DNA from: RGIG8775 sp045612185
GTDB taxonomy: Bacteria; Bacillota; Clostridia; Oscillospirales; CAG-272
Assembly (NCBI GenBank): GCA_045612185.1
Contig: JAZKYO010000030.1
Span: 124,001-188,000 of the forward strand
Direction: 5' to 3'
Length of the DNA stretch: 64,000 bases
This document shows, piece after piece, positions 15,933-23,774 of this stretch. The position numbers and the translations under genes were made by a program. Each line of letters starts with the position of its first letter. The first letter of the stretch is position 1. A model generated the notes under the pieces. That model searched no databases. It was not told the origin of the DNA and saw only the letters and a list, made by a program, of their open reading frames with translations.

Positions 15933-17413
15933 AACTTAACGAAATTTTAAGGACGGTGGAATTCGCCGCAAGCCGTGAATTTAACGGAAACACTGATATA
16001 GAGGAGCTTTGCCACGATTCGAGGCGCACACGCGAAAACACGTTATTTGTCTGTATAAAAGGTGCGACGGTAGACGGTCACAGCTTTGCGTATTCGGCAT
16101 ACAGCCGCGGTTGCAGGCATTTTGTTGTTGAGCGCGATATTGAGCTTCCCGCCGATGCGGAAATTTTTAAGGTTTCCGACTCGCGCAAGGCACTTGCGCT
16201 TATGTCTGCGGTGTTTTTCGGAAATCCCGCGGACGAGCTTTATATTATAGGCATTACGGGCACCAAGGGCAAGACCACTACCGCGCTCACGGTATATGAA
16301 ATTCTCAACCGCTGTGGGCTTAAGTGCGGTTACATCGGTTCAAACGGAATTGATTTCGGTAATTTTCACTACGAGACCGCCAACACCACGCCGGAAAGCT
16401 ACGATTTGCACCAATACATGCGTGAAATGAGACTGGCGGGGGTAAAGTATCTCGCCATTGAGGTTTCTTCTCAGGCTCTCTATATGGGCAGAGTTTACGG
16501 AATTAAATTTGACGCCTGCGTTTACACAAATCTTTCCCAAGACCACATAGGCGGAAACGAGCATCCTACCTTTGAACATTACATGTCTTGCAAGCGCACA
16601 CTTTTCTCGGACTACGGAGCTGACGTAATTATTTACAACGCCGATGACGGATACGCAAGCGAGATGATTTCAGCAGCCGACAAAAAGATTAAAAAGTTGG
16701 GATACGCACTTCACTCCAATTCTGACTACAAAGCTGAAAACATTGGGCAATTCAAGGAAACTGACAAGCTTGGAGTAGAATTTGAGTTTGTTTTCGAGGG
16801 CAAACGTTTTGACACAAAAATAGCGTTTCCGGGTAACTTCAGCGTTTACAACGCTCTTGCCGCCATTGCGGTTTGCCGCGAGTGCGGACTTGCCCCCGAG
16901 ATTGTGTCAAAAGTTATTTCCGAAGTTCAGATAAGGGGACGCTTTGAGACCGTACAAGCTCTTCCCTACGCCACCTTTATTATTGACTACGCTCACAACG
17001 AGGTCAGCTTGACGTCTGCGCTTGAAACGCTGAGAGCTTACAATCCCGAGCGCATAATCTGTCTTTTCGGTTCGGTAGGAGGGCGCACCAAGGGGCGCAG
17101 AGCAGAGCTTGGAAGTGTGGCGGCGCGGCTTGCAGACTTCTCTATTCTCACCGCCGACAACCCCGATTACGAGAATCCCGAGGACGTTATAAACGACATT
17201 GCCACGCAGTTTGTCGGGCAAGACAACTATATAAAGATCCCCGACCGCCAAAAGGCGATTGAATACGCGGTTTCTATGGCGAGAGCGGGAGACATTTTCC
17301 TTTTCGCCGGCAAGGGACACGAAAACTATCAGCTTGTAAACGGCGAAAAGCTCCCCTTCTCCGAAAAAGAAATACTGCTTGAGGCTTGCAAAAGCGTTTC
17401 CGCAAAGGGATAA
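15929..17413 (+). CDS. murE: MurE-like UDP-MurNAc-tripeptide synthetase (divergent Mur ligase)
   Basis: A 494-residue Mur ligase with all three domains. It has GTKGKTTT (111-118, P-loop), NTTPESYDL (152-160), EVSSQAL (178-184), YMSCK (Lys222, carbamate position) and a C-terminal domain starting near YDYAHN. Two signatures differ from the usual diaminopimelate-adding MurE: DNPR, which recognises meso-DAP, is DNPD (410-413), and EVSSHAL has Gln for His. The usual GGDRDxxKRP segment reads SVGGRTKGRR. It could be an L-lysine-type or other variant, or a paralogue acting on a different substrate; no other mur genes are adjacent. It is translationally coupled to the small upstream gene. Confidence 0.8.
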   Translation: MKLNEILRTVEFAASREFNGNTDIEELCHDSRRTRENTLFVCIKGATVDGHSFAYSAYSRGCRHFVVERDIELPADAEIFKVSDSRKALALMSAVFFGNPADELYIIGITGTKGKTTTALTVYEILNRCGLKCGYIGSNGIDFGNFHYETANTTPESYDLHQYMREMRLAGVKYLAIEVSSQALYMGRVYGIKFDACVYTNLSQDHIGGNEHPTFEHYMSCKRTLFSDYGADVIIYNADDGYASEMISAADKKIKKLGYALHSNSDYKAENIGQFKETDKLGVEFEFVFEGKRFDTKIAFPGNFSVYNALAAIAVCRECGLAPEIVSKVISEVQIRGRFETVQALPYATFIIDYAHNEVSLTSALETLRAYNPERIICLFGSVGGRTKGRRAELGSVAARLADFSILTADNPDYENPEDVINDIATQFVGQDNYIKIPDRQKAIEYAVSMARAGDIFLFAGKGHENYQLVNGEKLPFSEKEILLEACKSVSAKG

Positions 17414-17512
17414 TGATAGTTTTAAATATTAATGTGAAAAAACCGACTCAAATGCGGCGGATTCTAAAAAACAATTTTATCTAATGAGATAACAACAGAA
17501 TAGGCGACTACT

Positions 17513-17648
17513 GACAGAGGCTCCCTTGTGTAAAGGGAGCTGTCAGCGAAGCTGACTGAGGGATTGTTTTGGTGCAAATTTTAACTTTTACAATCCCTCC
17601 GTCACGGCTTATGCCGTGCCACCTCCCTTTACACAAGGGAGGCTTTTT
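17513..17648. repeat. MITE-like nested inverted-repeat element
   Basis: About 135 bases with near-perfect terminal inverted repeats (17519-17539 and 17623-17643, 20 of 21 matching), a second inner pair GAGGGATTGT / ACAATCCCTC (17558-17567 / 17590-17599), and two internal hairpins (GTCAGCGAAGCTGAC and CACGGCTTATGCCGTG). There is no coding capacity. The right end runs into TTTTT, so it may also terminate transcription after murE. Elements of this look recur in clostridial gut genomes. The rest of the 17414-17802 gap shows only the promoter at 17745-17773. Confidence 0.75.
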
Positions 17649-17744
17649 GTTTGCCCGCAAATGTGCACTTGCTCACCACTAATATGGTGCTGCGGTTATT
17701 CAACTATCAGTAGAAAATAAACACTCTATTCAAAAATTAGGTTA

Positions 17745-17773
17745 TTGAACATTCTTCCTTGATGTAGTATAAT
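17745..17773 (+). promoter_or_regulatory. Promoter of XRE-methyltransferase gene
   Basis: TTGAAC (17745-17750), a 17-base spacer and TATAAT (17768-17773), 30 bases before the ATG at 17803. Confidence 0.75.
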
Positions 17774-17802
17774 ATAATTGTTTCCAAAAGGAGGATGTGC
17801 TT

Positions 17803-18618
17803 ATGAATATCGGTAAAATCATAACAGATAGGCGAAAGTCGCTTGGATTAACTCAACAGGCGTTGGCAGAAAAACTTAACATTTCTTTTCAAGCCGTTTC
17901 AAAATGGGAAAATGGTACTTCTTACCCAGATGTCACCCTTCTTCCAAAACTTGCGTCAGTTTTGAACATGTCTATTGATTCCCTGCTTGGCTATCCGTCG
18001 CAATCGTTAACCGAATATGACAAAAGATACAATGCAGAGGGATATTATTGGGGATTAAAACCCAATAATCTTTGTTATGATATTATGCGCATTAAGCCTC
18101 CAATCAAACCTTATAAGGTACTTGACATTGGATGTGGAGAGGGTAAGGATGCTGTTTTCCTTGCAAGAAACGGATATAAGGTAACCGCTTTTGATGTTTC
18201 GGAGCAGGGACTATCTAAAGCACGTGAGCTTGCTGATAACTGTAGCGTGAAAATAGATTTTTTCAAAGCAGATGTGCGCGATTTTAGGCTTGAAAAGGAT
18301 TTTGATATAATTTTTTCAAGTGGTGTATTCCAATATATTCCTCAAGAACAGCGCAGAAATTTCATTTATAGCCTCAAGGCGCATACCACAGTAAACGGTA
18401 TAAACGTTATAAATGTTTTTGTAAGAAAACCCTTTATTCCGTTGCCGCCCGATATTGAAGAAAGTGAAATCATCGCGGGAGATTGGAATTCAGGAGAGCT
18501 ATTTATGTATTATCACGATTGGCTATTCCGAAAAAATGAAGAAAAGATTTTTGATTGTAACAGTAGCGGTATTCCACATGAGCATTGTATGGATGTGCTG
18601 ATTGCGGAGAAAATTTAA
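17803..18618 (+). CDS. XRE helix-turn-helix fused to TehB-like SAM methyltransferase
   Basis: A 271-residue fusion. Residues 1-65 are an XRE/Cro-type helix-turn-helix (SLGLTQQALAEKLNIS, AVSKWENGTSYPDV). Residues about 75-271 are a class I methyltransferase with the TehB-like entry YYWGLKPN, motif I VLDIGCGEGKDAVFLA, and motif IV-like FDIIFSSGVFQYI. The start at ATG 17803 follows AAAGGAGG by eight bases; an in-frame GTG at 17797 overlaps that region. It is monocistronic, has visibly more A+T than its neighbours and lies beside a MITE-like element, which suggests acquisition. It may methylate a toxic compound (tellurite or a drug-like molecule) and regulate its own gene. The substrate is unknown. 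Confidence 0.85.
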   Translation: MNIGKIITDRRKSLGLTQQALAEKLNISFQAVSKWENGTSYPDVTLLPKLASVLNMSIDSLLGYPSQSLTEYDKRYNAEGYYWGLKPNNLCYDIMRIKPPIKPYKVLDIGCGEGKDAVFLARNGYKVTAFDVSEQGLSKARELADNCSVKIDFFKADVRDFRLEKDFDIIFSSGVFQYIPQEQRRNFIYSLKAHTTVNGINVINVFVRKPFIPLPPDIEESEIIAGDWNSGELFMYYHDWLFRKNEEKIFDCNSSGIPHEHCMDVLIAEKI

Positions 18619-18625
18619 TACAATA

Positions 18626-18655
18626 AGCCTCGGCAGAAAAACTCCTGCCGAGGCT
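18626..18655. terminator. Hairpin between convergent XRE-methyltransferase and galT genes
   Basis: Stem AGCCTCGGCAG / CTGCCGAGGCT (18626-18636 / 18645-18655). It is strong, but neither side has a good T run, so intrinsic termination is likely but imperfect. Confidence 0.55.
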
Positions 18656-18710
18656 GAATTTACATTAAAACTGTCCTTTAGCACACATGGCTAAAGAGTC
18701 GGGGGTTATA

Positions 18711-20207
18711 TTACTTGTTTACGTATTCAACAAATTTAAGGAAAGCGGTTTTGCCCTCGGGGGTACGTTTATAGACGCCTGCGTCCTCAAGGACTTTTAC
18801 GAAGGTTTTGCCTATTTCCGCCTCGATAATTGATTTTACGTTTTCAGCGGTGAAGCTGTAATTGTCCTTAAACTCGGCAAACCACGCCGCGTGCTTTTCT
18901 ATCTCGGGAATTTCGGAAATATTCTTTCCCGAAAGTATTGCGTCGCAAAGAAGCTCTATTTCGGCTTTAAGTCTTGAGGGAAGCACCGCAAGCCCCATTA
19001 CCTCGATAAGTCCGATATTCTCTTTCTTGATATTATGGAGCTTTTCGTGGGGGTGGAACACGCCGAGTGGATGCTCGTCGGTGGTGATATTGTTACGAAG
19101 CACCAAATCAAGCTCAAGCATACCGCCCGACGTTCTCGCAATGGGAGTTATTGTATTATGAGGCTCTCCGTCGGTTTCGGCAAAGACGAACGCTGACTCG
19201 TCGCTGTACCCTCTCCAAGCGAGAAGTATTTTATCCGCAAGCTCCACAAGCGCGTTTTTATCGTTTGAGCGGAGACGGATTACCGACATAGGCCACTTTA
19301 CAAGTCCTGCCTCTACGCCCTCAAAGCCCTTGAAGCTCAGCTTTTCCTCAATGGGCGCAAGCTCCATGGCAAAGGTATAGTGTCCGCCCTGCATATGGTC
19401 ATGGGAAAGGATAGATCCACCCACAATGGGAAGGTCGGCGTTTGAGCCAAGGAAATAGTGGGGGAAAAGCTCTACGAAATCAAGCAGCTTTACAAAGCTT
19501 GAACGGTCTATTTTCATAGGAGTATGCTCACCAGAAAGGGCTATACAATGCTCGTTGTAATAAACGTAGGGAGAGTATTGGAGATACCACTGCTTGCCCG
19601 CCATAGTCATTGGAATCTGGCGCAGAGTCTGTCTTGCGGGTTTGCCCGCGTTACCCGCGTAACCCTCATTTTCGTGGCAAAGAAGGCACTTGGGGTATCC
19701 ACTCTGGGGCAACAGTTTTGCCGCCGCGATAGCTTTGGGGTCTTTTTCGGGCTTGGAGAGATTTACGGTTATATCAATTTCACCGTACTCGGAGGGCGTT
19801 TTCCATTTAAGGTCCTTTTTTACTCTGTATGTACGGATATAGTCGCTGTCGAGGGCAAGCTTATAAAAATAATCGGTTGCCTTTTCGGGAGACTCTTTAT
19901 AAAGGGAGTCAAACTTCCCTATTACCTCAGAGGGGCGAGGGGTTATCTGTCCCATTATCGCGGTATCAAAGAGGTCGCGGTAAACCACGCTATCCTCACA
20001 AATTCCCTGCTCTACCGCATAATCACAGAGTCCTTTAAGTATCACTTCAAGCTCTGTTTCGTGGGTATGCTCATCGGGAGCGTAGTCCGAAATCCCAAGC
20101 TTTTCAAGTATTCTGTTAACAGAATAAACGACGTCGTTATTTTCAATAAGTCCGCGCGAAAGCGCATATTCCACAAGGTCGTTTACAAGATTACATACGT
20201 TTTTCAT
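18711..20207 (-). CDS. galT: UDP-glucose-hexose-1-phosphate uridylyltransferase, class II GalT
   Basis: A 498-residue protein matching the Firmicutes GalT-II family. This enzyme swaps UMP between UDP-glucose and galactose-1-phosphate in the Leloir pathway. The active-site region GGSILSHDHMQGGHYTFAMELAP contains the histidine cluster; upstream CLLCHENEGYAGNAGKPARQTLR is another conserved block. I use ATG 20207 (MKNVCNLVNDLVEYAL) with GAAAGGA upstream; the open frame continues far beyond, but through the promoter. No galK or galE neighbours, so it is monocistronic here. Confidence 0.93.
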   Translation of the reverse strand: MKNVCNLVNDLVEYALSRGLIENNDVVYSVNRILEKLGISDYAPDEHTHETELEVILKGLCDYAVEQGICEDSVVYRDLFDTAIMGQITPRPSEVIGKFDSLYKESPEKATDYFYKLALDSDYIRTYRVKKDLKWKTPSEYGEIDITVNLSKPEKDPKAIAAAKLLPQSGYPKCLLCHENEGYAGNAGKPARQTLRQIPMTMAGKQWYLQYSPYVYYNEHCIALSGEHTPMKIDRSSFVKLLDFVELFPHYFLGSNADLPIVGGSILSHDHMQGGHYTFAMELAPIEEKLSFKGFEGVEAGLVKWPMSVIRLRSNDKNALVELADKILLAWRGYSDESAFVFAETDGEPHNTITPIARTSGGMLELDLVLRNNITTDEHPLGVFHPHEKLHNIKKENIGLIEVMGLAVLPSRLKAEIELLCDAILSGKNISEIPEIEKHAAWFAEFKDNYSFTAENVKSIIEAEIGKTFVKVLEDAGVYKRTPEGKTAFLKFVEYVNK

Positions 20208-20240
20208 ATTTAAATTCCTTTCGAAGTCTATCATACTCTT

Positions 20241-20269
20241 AGTATACCACCATTTTGCCCAAATGTCAA
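20241..20269 (-). promoter_or_regulatory. Promoter of galT
   Basis: Minus strand TTGACA (20264-20269), a 17-base spacer and TATACT (20241-20246), 34 bases before galT. Divergent from the promoter at 20289-20317. Confidence 0.8.
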
Positions 20270-20288
20270 AGAATATTGATAAAAAATA

Positions 20289-20317
20289 TTGAACTTTTTT
20301 TCGTTTTATGCTATAAT
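20289..20317 (+). promoter_or_regulatory. Promoter of DUF3006-plsY-methyltransferase operon
   Basis: TTGAAC (20289-20294), a 17-base spacer and TATAAT (20312-20317), 41 bases before the first ATG. Confidence 0.75.
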
Positions 20318-20357
20318 TATAAAAATGTCGGATTTTTCGGATTGCGGAGGTGTTTTT

Positions 20358-20588
20358 ATGAAGCTTTCTGTTGACAGAATTGAGAACGGGATTGCCGTTT
20401 GTTACGATGACAACTGCAAAAAATGTGAAATCCCCGCACACGGACTTTCCGAGGGAGTAATAATTGAGGCTGAATTTGACGAAAACGACAAATTTGTTCG
20501 TGCCTCTGTACTTGCCGAAGAGACCGAGGCGCGCCGCAAAAATTTAGCTGCGCGTACCAAAAATCTTTTTAACAGAAAGAAAAAATAA
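20358..20588 (+). CDS. DUF3006-like small protein
   Basis: A 76-residue protein, MKLSVDRIENGIAVCYDDN..., with the beta-rich layout of DUF3006 proteins (SVDRIENGIAV then a charged linker and KKKCEIPAHGL-like strand) and a basic C-terminal tail NLFNRKKK. The start follows GGAGG by six to seven bases. First gene of an operon with plsY. The function of DUF3006 is not established. Confidence 0.75.
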   Translation: MKLSVDRIENGIAVCYDDNCKKCEIPAHGLSEGVIIEAEFDENDKFVRASVLAEETEARRKNLAARTKNLFNRKKK

Positions 20589-20609
20589 TTCTTAAAGAGA
20601 GGAAATTTT

Positions 20610-21386
20610 ATGAATTCTGCATTACTTTTAGCTGCTGAGGCTGCAAATACACCCGCAGCTGAGGAATCAAAAAAGGTAGCCTGGAGCGTTGTAACCTATC
20701 TTATCAATCAGTTCAGCCTTGACGGTGCGGGGTTGGCACTTGCCGTTATAGGCGGTGTTCTTGTTTGTATGGTTCTCCCATACATATTCGGAAGCCTTAA
20801 TTTTGCTATTATTATTTCTAAGCTATTCTACCACGACGACATAAGAAAGTACGGAAGCGGCAACGCGGGCATGACAAACATGCTCCGCACCTACGGAAAG
20901 CTCCCCGCCGCGGCTACGTTGCTGTTGGATATGGCAAAGGGCGCGCTTTCGGTAGTTCTCGGCTCGCTTATTTTCGCTGACATCGGTTCAGCTATCGCGG
21001 GGCTTTTCGTGGTTCTTGGTCACATGTTCCCCTGCTTCTACAAATTCAAGGGGGGCAAAGGAGTGGCTACCACCGCTATGGTAGTACTTGCTACCGACTG
21101 GCTGGTTTTCCTTATTCTTTTTGCTATATTCCTTATTATCGTTATAGGCACAAAATACGTATCTCTCGGCTCGGTTATGTGTATGCTTATTTACCCCTTT
21201 GTGCTGGCGCAGATTCACAACACCGGATTTAACGTTCTCAGTGCCATTATCGTAGCGGCGCTTGTAATTTTTATGCACCGCTCCAACATTGTAAGACTTA
21301 GAAACGGCACCGAATCCAAAATATCCTTTAAGAAAAAGCCCAAAGCTCCCGTTACGGAAAGCACCGTGGACGAGGAGAACAATTAA
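20610..21386 (+). CDS. plsY: Glycerol-3-phosphate acyltransferase PlsY
   Basis: A 258-residue membrane enzyme that transfers acyl groups from acyl-phosphate to glycerol-3-phosphate, the first step of phospholipid synthesis. PlsY signatures are GSGNAGMTNMLRTYG (about 87-101), GHMFPCFYKFKGGKGVATT (about 138-156) and LRNGTESKISFKKK at the C-terminus. It has an N-terminal extension of roughly 45 residues before the usual first helix and a hydrophilic C-terminal tail, so it is longer than the typical ~200-residue family member. An AGAGAGG site lies upstream. Confidence 0.93.
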   Translation: MNSALLLAAEAANTPAAEESKKVAWSVVTYLINQFSLDGAGLALAVIGGVLVCMVLPYIFGSLNFAIIISKLFYHDDIRKYGSGNAGMTNMLRTYGKLPAAATLLLDMAKGALSVVLGSLIFADIGSAIAGLFVVLGHMFPCFYKFKGGKGVATTAMVVLATDWLVFLILFAIFLIIVIGTKYVSLGSVMCMLIYPFVLAQIHNTGFNVLSAIIVAALVIFMHRSNIVRLRNGTESKISFKKKPKAPVTESTVDEENN

Positions 21387-21395
21387 GAGGTAAAA

Positions 21396-22568
21396 ATGCA
21401 AAATTCCAATATTTCACCAGAGTATACGCTTGCTTCGTTATTAGTTTCGGCGGCTGAAAAGAAGGTTTTGAAGAAAGCCGTTCTTTCAAAGCCCTCGGAC
21501 AAAAGTGTTGTTCGCGCGGTAATTACCAAAAAGATTATTTCGGGCAAGGATGTACTACAGGTTGAAAAATTCACCGCTGACAACAAGGCGCTTCACACAA
21601 ACATTCACGTTTCTGACGTTGACGCTATCTCCGAGCTGTTTGCGGACTTTTCACAGATCAATCTTATAACCACCGCTGGAGACGCAGAATTAAAGCGATC
21701 AAAGGGCGGCAAGGTCACTTTGATTGGAGACAAAAAGCTTTCTCGGGCGCTTGAGGGCGAGCTTACAAACGCCATTCCCGACGAGGGAAACGACAAGGAG
21801 AAATCCCGCATTTTAAGCGGTGCCGAGCCTTTCTTAAAGCTTTTGGGCGTAAGCGACGAAAACGGACGTGTTTTTGACCGCAAGCGTTCAAAATTCAAGC
21901 AGATAAACAGATTTCTTGAGCATATAAGAGACGTGGTTAAAAATCTCCCCGACAGCGGCACGCTTTACGTATGCGACCTTTGTTGCGGAAAAAGCTATTT
22001 GTCTTTTGCCGCATATCATTACTTAAAAAACGTTCTCGGACGCGAGGTAATTATGGACGGCGTTGACCTCAAGGCTGACGTTATCGACTACTGCAACGGA
22101 ATAAGCTCTCTACTTGGCTTTGACACGCTGAGGTTTATTTGCGGAGACATTACCAAGTACGAACCCCAAAATGCCCCGTCTTTGGTAATCTCGCTTCACG
22201 CCTGCGACACCGCTACCGACGTGGTGCTTGGCAAGGCTATTGAGTGGGGGGCAAAGGTTATTCTTTCAACACCATGCTGTCACCACGAGCTTAATCATAC
22301 CATAAACTGTCCTGCGCTTGCTTTTGTCACCGAGCATTCAATGCTCCGTCAAAAGCTCTGCGACGCCGCTACCGACGCACTGAGGCTAAAACTGCTTGAG
22401 GCTAACGGATATATTACCGATGCGCTTGAGCTTATTGACCCTGAGGAAACTCCGAAAAACATAATGCTTCGCGCAATAAAGCGATACTCGCCCGAAGCAC
22501 CGAGATGCAAAAAGGCTCTTGAAGAATACAAAAGCGCGAAAGCCTTTCTTCTGGGGGAGACAAAATGA
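21396..22568 (+). CDS. SAM-dependent methyltransferase, PF13679 (Methyltransf_32)-like
   Basis: A 390-residue protein. Its C-terminal half is a class I methyltransferase with motif I YVCDLCCGKSYLSF (191-204), acidic VDLKADVI (223-230), SLHACDTATD (267-274) and STPCCHHELN (291-300). This Cys/His-rich block is typical of the PF13679 group. The N-terminal half (1-170) has no familiar fold signature. The target (RNA or protein) is unknown. The stop overlaps the ATG of the next gene by four bases (ATGA), implying coupled translation with the FolC-like protein. Confidence 0.82.
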   Translation: MQNSNISPEYTLASLLVSAAEKKVLKKAVLSKPSDKSVVRAVITKKIISGKDVLQVEKFTADNKALHTNIHVSDVDAISELFADFSQINLITTAGDAELKRSKGGKVTLIGDKKLSRALEGELTNAIPDEGNDKEKSRILSGAEPFLKLLGVSDENGRVFDRKRSKFKQINRFLEHIRDVVKNLPDSGTLYVCDLCCGKSYLSFAAYHYLKNVLGREVIMDGVDLKADVIDYCNGISSLLGFDTLRFICGDITKYEPQNAPSLVISLHACDTATDVVLGKAIEWGAKVILSTPCCHHELNHTINCPALAFVTEHSMLRQKLCDAATDALRLKLLEANGYITDALELIDPEETPKNIMLRAIKRYSPEAPRCKKALEEYKSAKAFLLGETK

Positions 22569-23737
22569 CATCCACAAACGCTGAAAAAATGATTACCAAG
22601 GCTACTGCCACCGACTCGGTGGAAAACTTAGGCAAGCTATTAAAAAAGTTGGGAAATCCCGAAAAAAAGCTTGGTATAATCAAGGTTTTGGGTGAATCGG
22701 GCAAGAGCTCTGTATGCGCGCTTCTCTCTGCGGTTTTAAGTGCGGCAGGATACAGGGTTGGGCGTTTGGTTACTCCAATTATACATTCCGTTCCCACAAG
22801 CATTTGCGTGAGCGAGCGACATGTTTCGATTGACCGCTTTACAGACTCCGCGAGCAATGTTCACAAGGCGGTTATGGATTTAAAAAAAGAATCGGAAGCC
22901 GATTTTGAACTGTCGGCAAGCGACCTGCTTTTCGCCACCGCTTTTGACGTTTTTTATGAGACAGACTGTGACTTTGCGGTTATTGAGATACCTATAGGCA
23001 ATCTGTCGCACATCGTTTTCGGTAAGCCTTTAATAAGCGTTATTACGTCCACCAGCGACGCGCTTGCCGCAAGAAGTGTTTGTGCGCGCATTGACCGCGA
23101 CAGCGGAGAAGTAGTCACCGCTATTCAGAACAGAGACGTATACGACGTAATATTCAACAAATGCGCCGAAATCAACTGCCGTCTCAGTATGCCGCTTAAA
23201 AAGGCTTTTCACGTCATGTCGTCTTCCGTTAAGCGCACCGATTTTACCTATCACGGCACTGCTTACTCGGTTGCCGGAGGCGCGTATTATCAAATAGAAA
23301 ATCTGCTTACCGTATTTGAGGCGACAGAGGCGCTCAGGCGCAATGGAATTAAAATTCCCGGTACAGACATTTGTTCGTCGGTGCTTGGCGAGGAAATGCC
23401 GCTCAGATTTGAGCCAATTTCGGTCATGCCCACCATAATAGTTGACAGAGCTGACACCGATAGCAGACGAATGGCGCTTTTAAATGCTTTAAAAAAGCTT
23501 GAAATGTTTATTTCCAAAAAGCCGATTGTAATTTGCGAACGGCAAAATCAGGTTATCCAAGAGGATTTTACCGCTTTTGGCTTTGACGTCGCTGTTGTGG
23601 AGATTCCCAAACAAGGCACAAGAAAGCTTTTACGCCCCATTTTGAAAGAGCTTGGCGAAAGTGACACCGTGATTGTTCTTGGAAGCTCCGCCTACTGCGA
23701 GCATATGGCTAAAATAATAAGAGAAATACTTATGTAA
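22565..23737 (+). CDS. Degenerate FolC-like Mur ligase family protein
   Basis: A 390-residue protein with the layout of folylpolyglutamate synthase. The P-loop is VLGESGKSSV (41-50) in place of GTNGKGS. It is followed by AAGYRVGRLVTP, ICVSERHVSI (FNERI-like position), DFAVIEIPIG in place of LEVGLGG, and VITSTSDALAA in place of VITSIGLDHxE. Thus the ATP loop lysine is kept, but the acidic and histidine residues that bind metal and phosphate are changed. It may be a ligase with a new substrate or a non-catalytic relative. It is translationally coupled to a PF13679-type methyltransferase and ends at a strong terminator. Not a housekeeping folC by context (no valS). Confidence 0.7.
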   Translation: MTSTNAEKMITKATATDSVENLGKLLKKLGNPEKKLGIIKVLGESGKSSVCALLSAVLSAAGYRVGRLVTPIIHSVPTSICVSERHVSIDRFTDSASNVHKAVMDLKKESEADFELSASDLLFATAFDVFYETDCDFAVIEIPIGNLSHIVFGKPLISVITSTSDALAARSVCARIDRDSGEVVTAIQNRDVYDVIFNKCAEINCRLSMPLKKAFHVMSSSVKRTDFTYHGTAYSVAGGAYYQIENLLTVFEATEALRRNGIKIPGTDICSSVLGEEMPLRFEPISVMPTIIVDRADTDSRRMALLNALKKLEMFISKKPIVICERQNQVIQEDFTAFGFDVAVVEIPKQGTRKLLRPILKELGESDTVIVLGSSAYCEHMAKIIREILM

Positions 23738-23738
23738 A

Positions 23739-23770
23739 AAAGAAACGAAAGCTACTGCTTTCGTTTCTTT
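23739..23770. terminator. Bidirectional terminator between FolC-like gene and MFS gene
   Basis: AAAGAAACGAAAGC / GCTTTCGTTTCTTT (23739-23752 / 23757-23770) with A and T runs on both sides, between convergent genes. Confidence 0.85.
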
Positions 23771-23774
23771 TTAT

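Noticed and set aside
17513..17648. CRISPR-like repeat
   Set aside because: There is one nested inverted repeat and no regularly spaced direct repeats or spacers; no cas genes are in the window.
20208..20441. N-terminal extension of GalT by 78 residues
   Set aside because: The extension runs through the galT promoter at 20241-20269, and the family start MKNV at 20207 has its own ribosome binding site.
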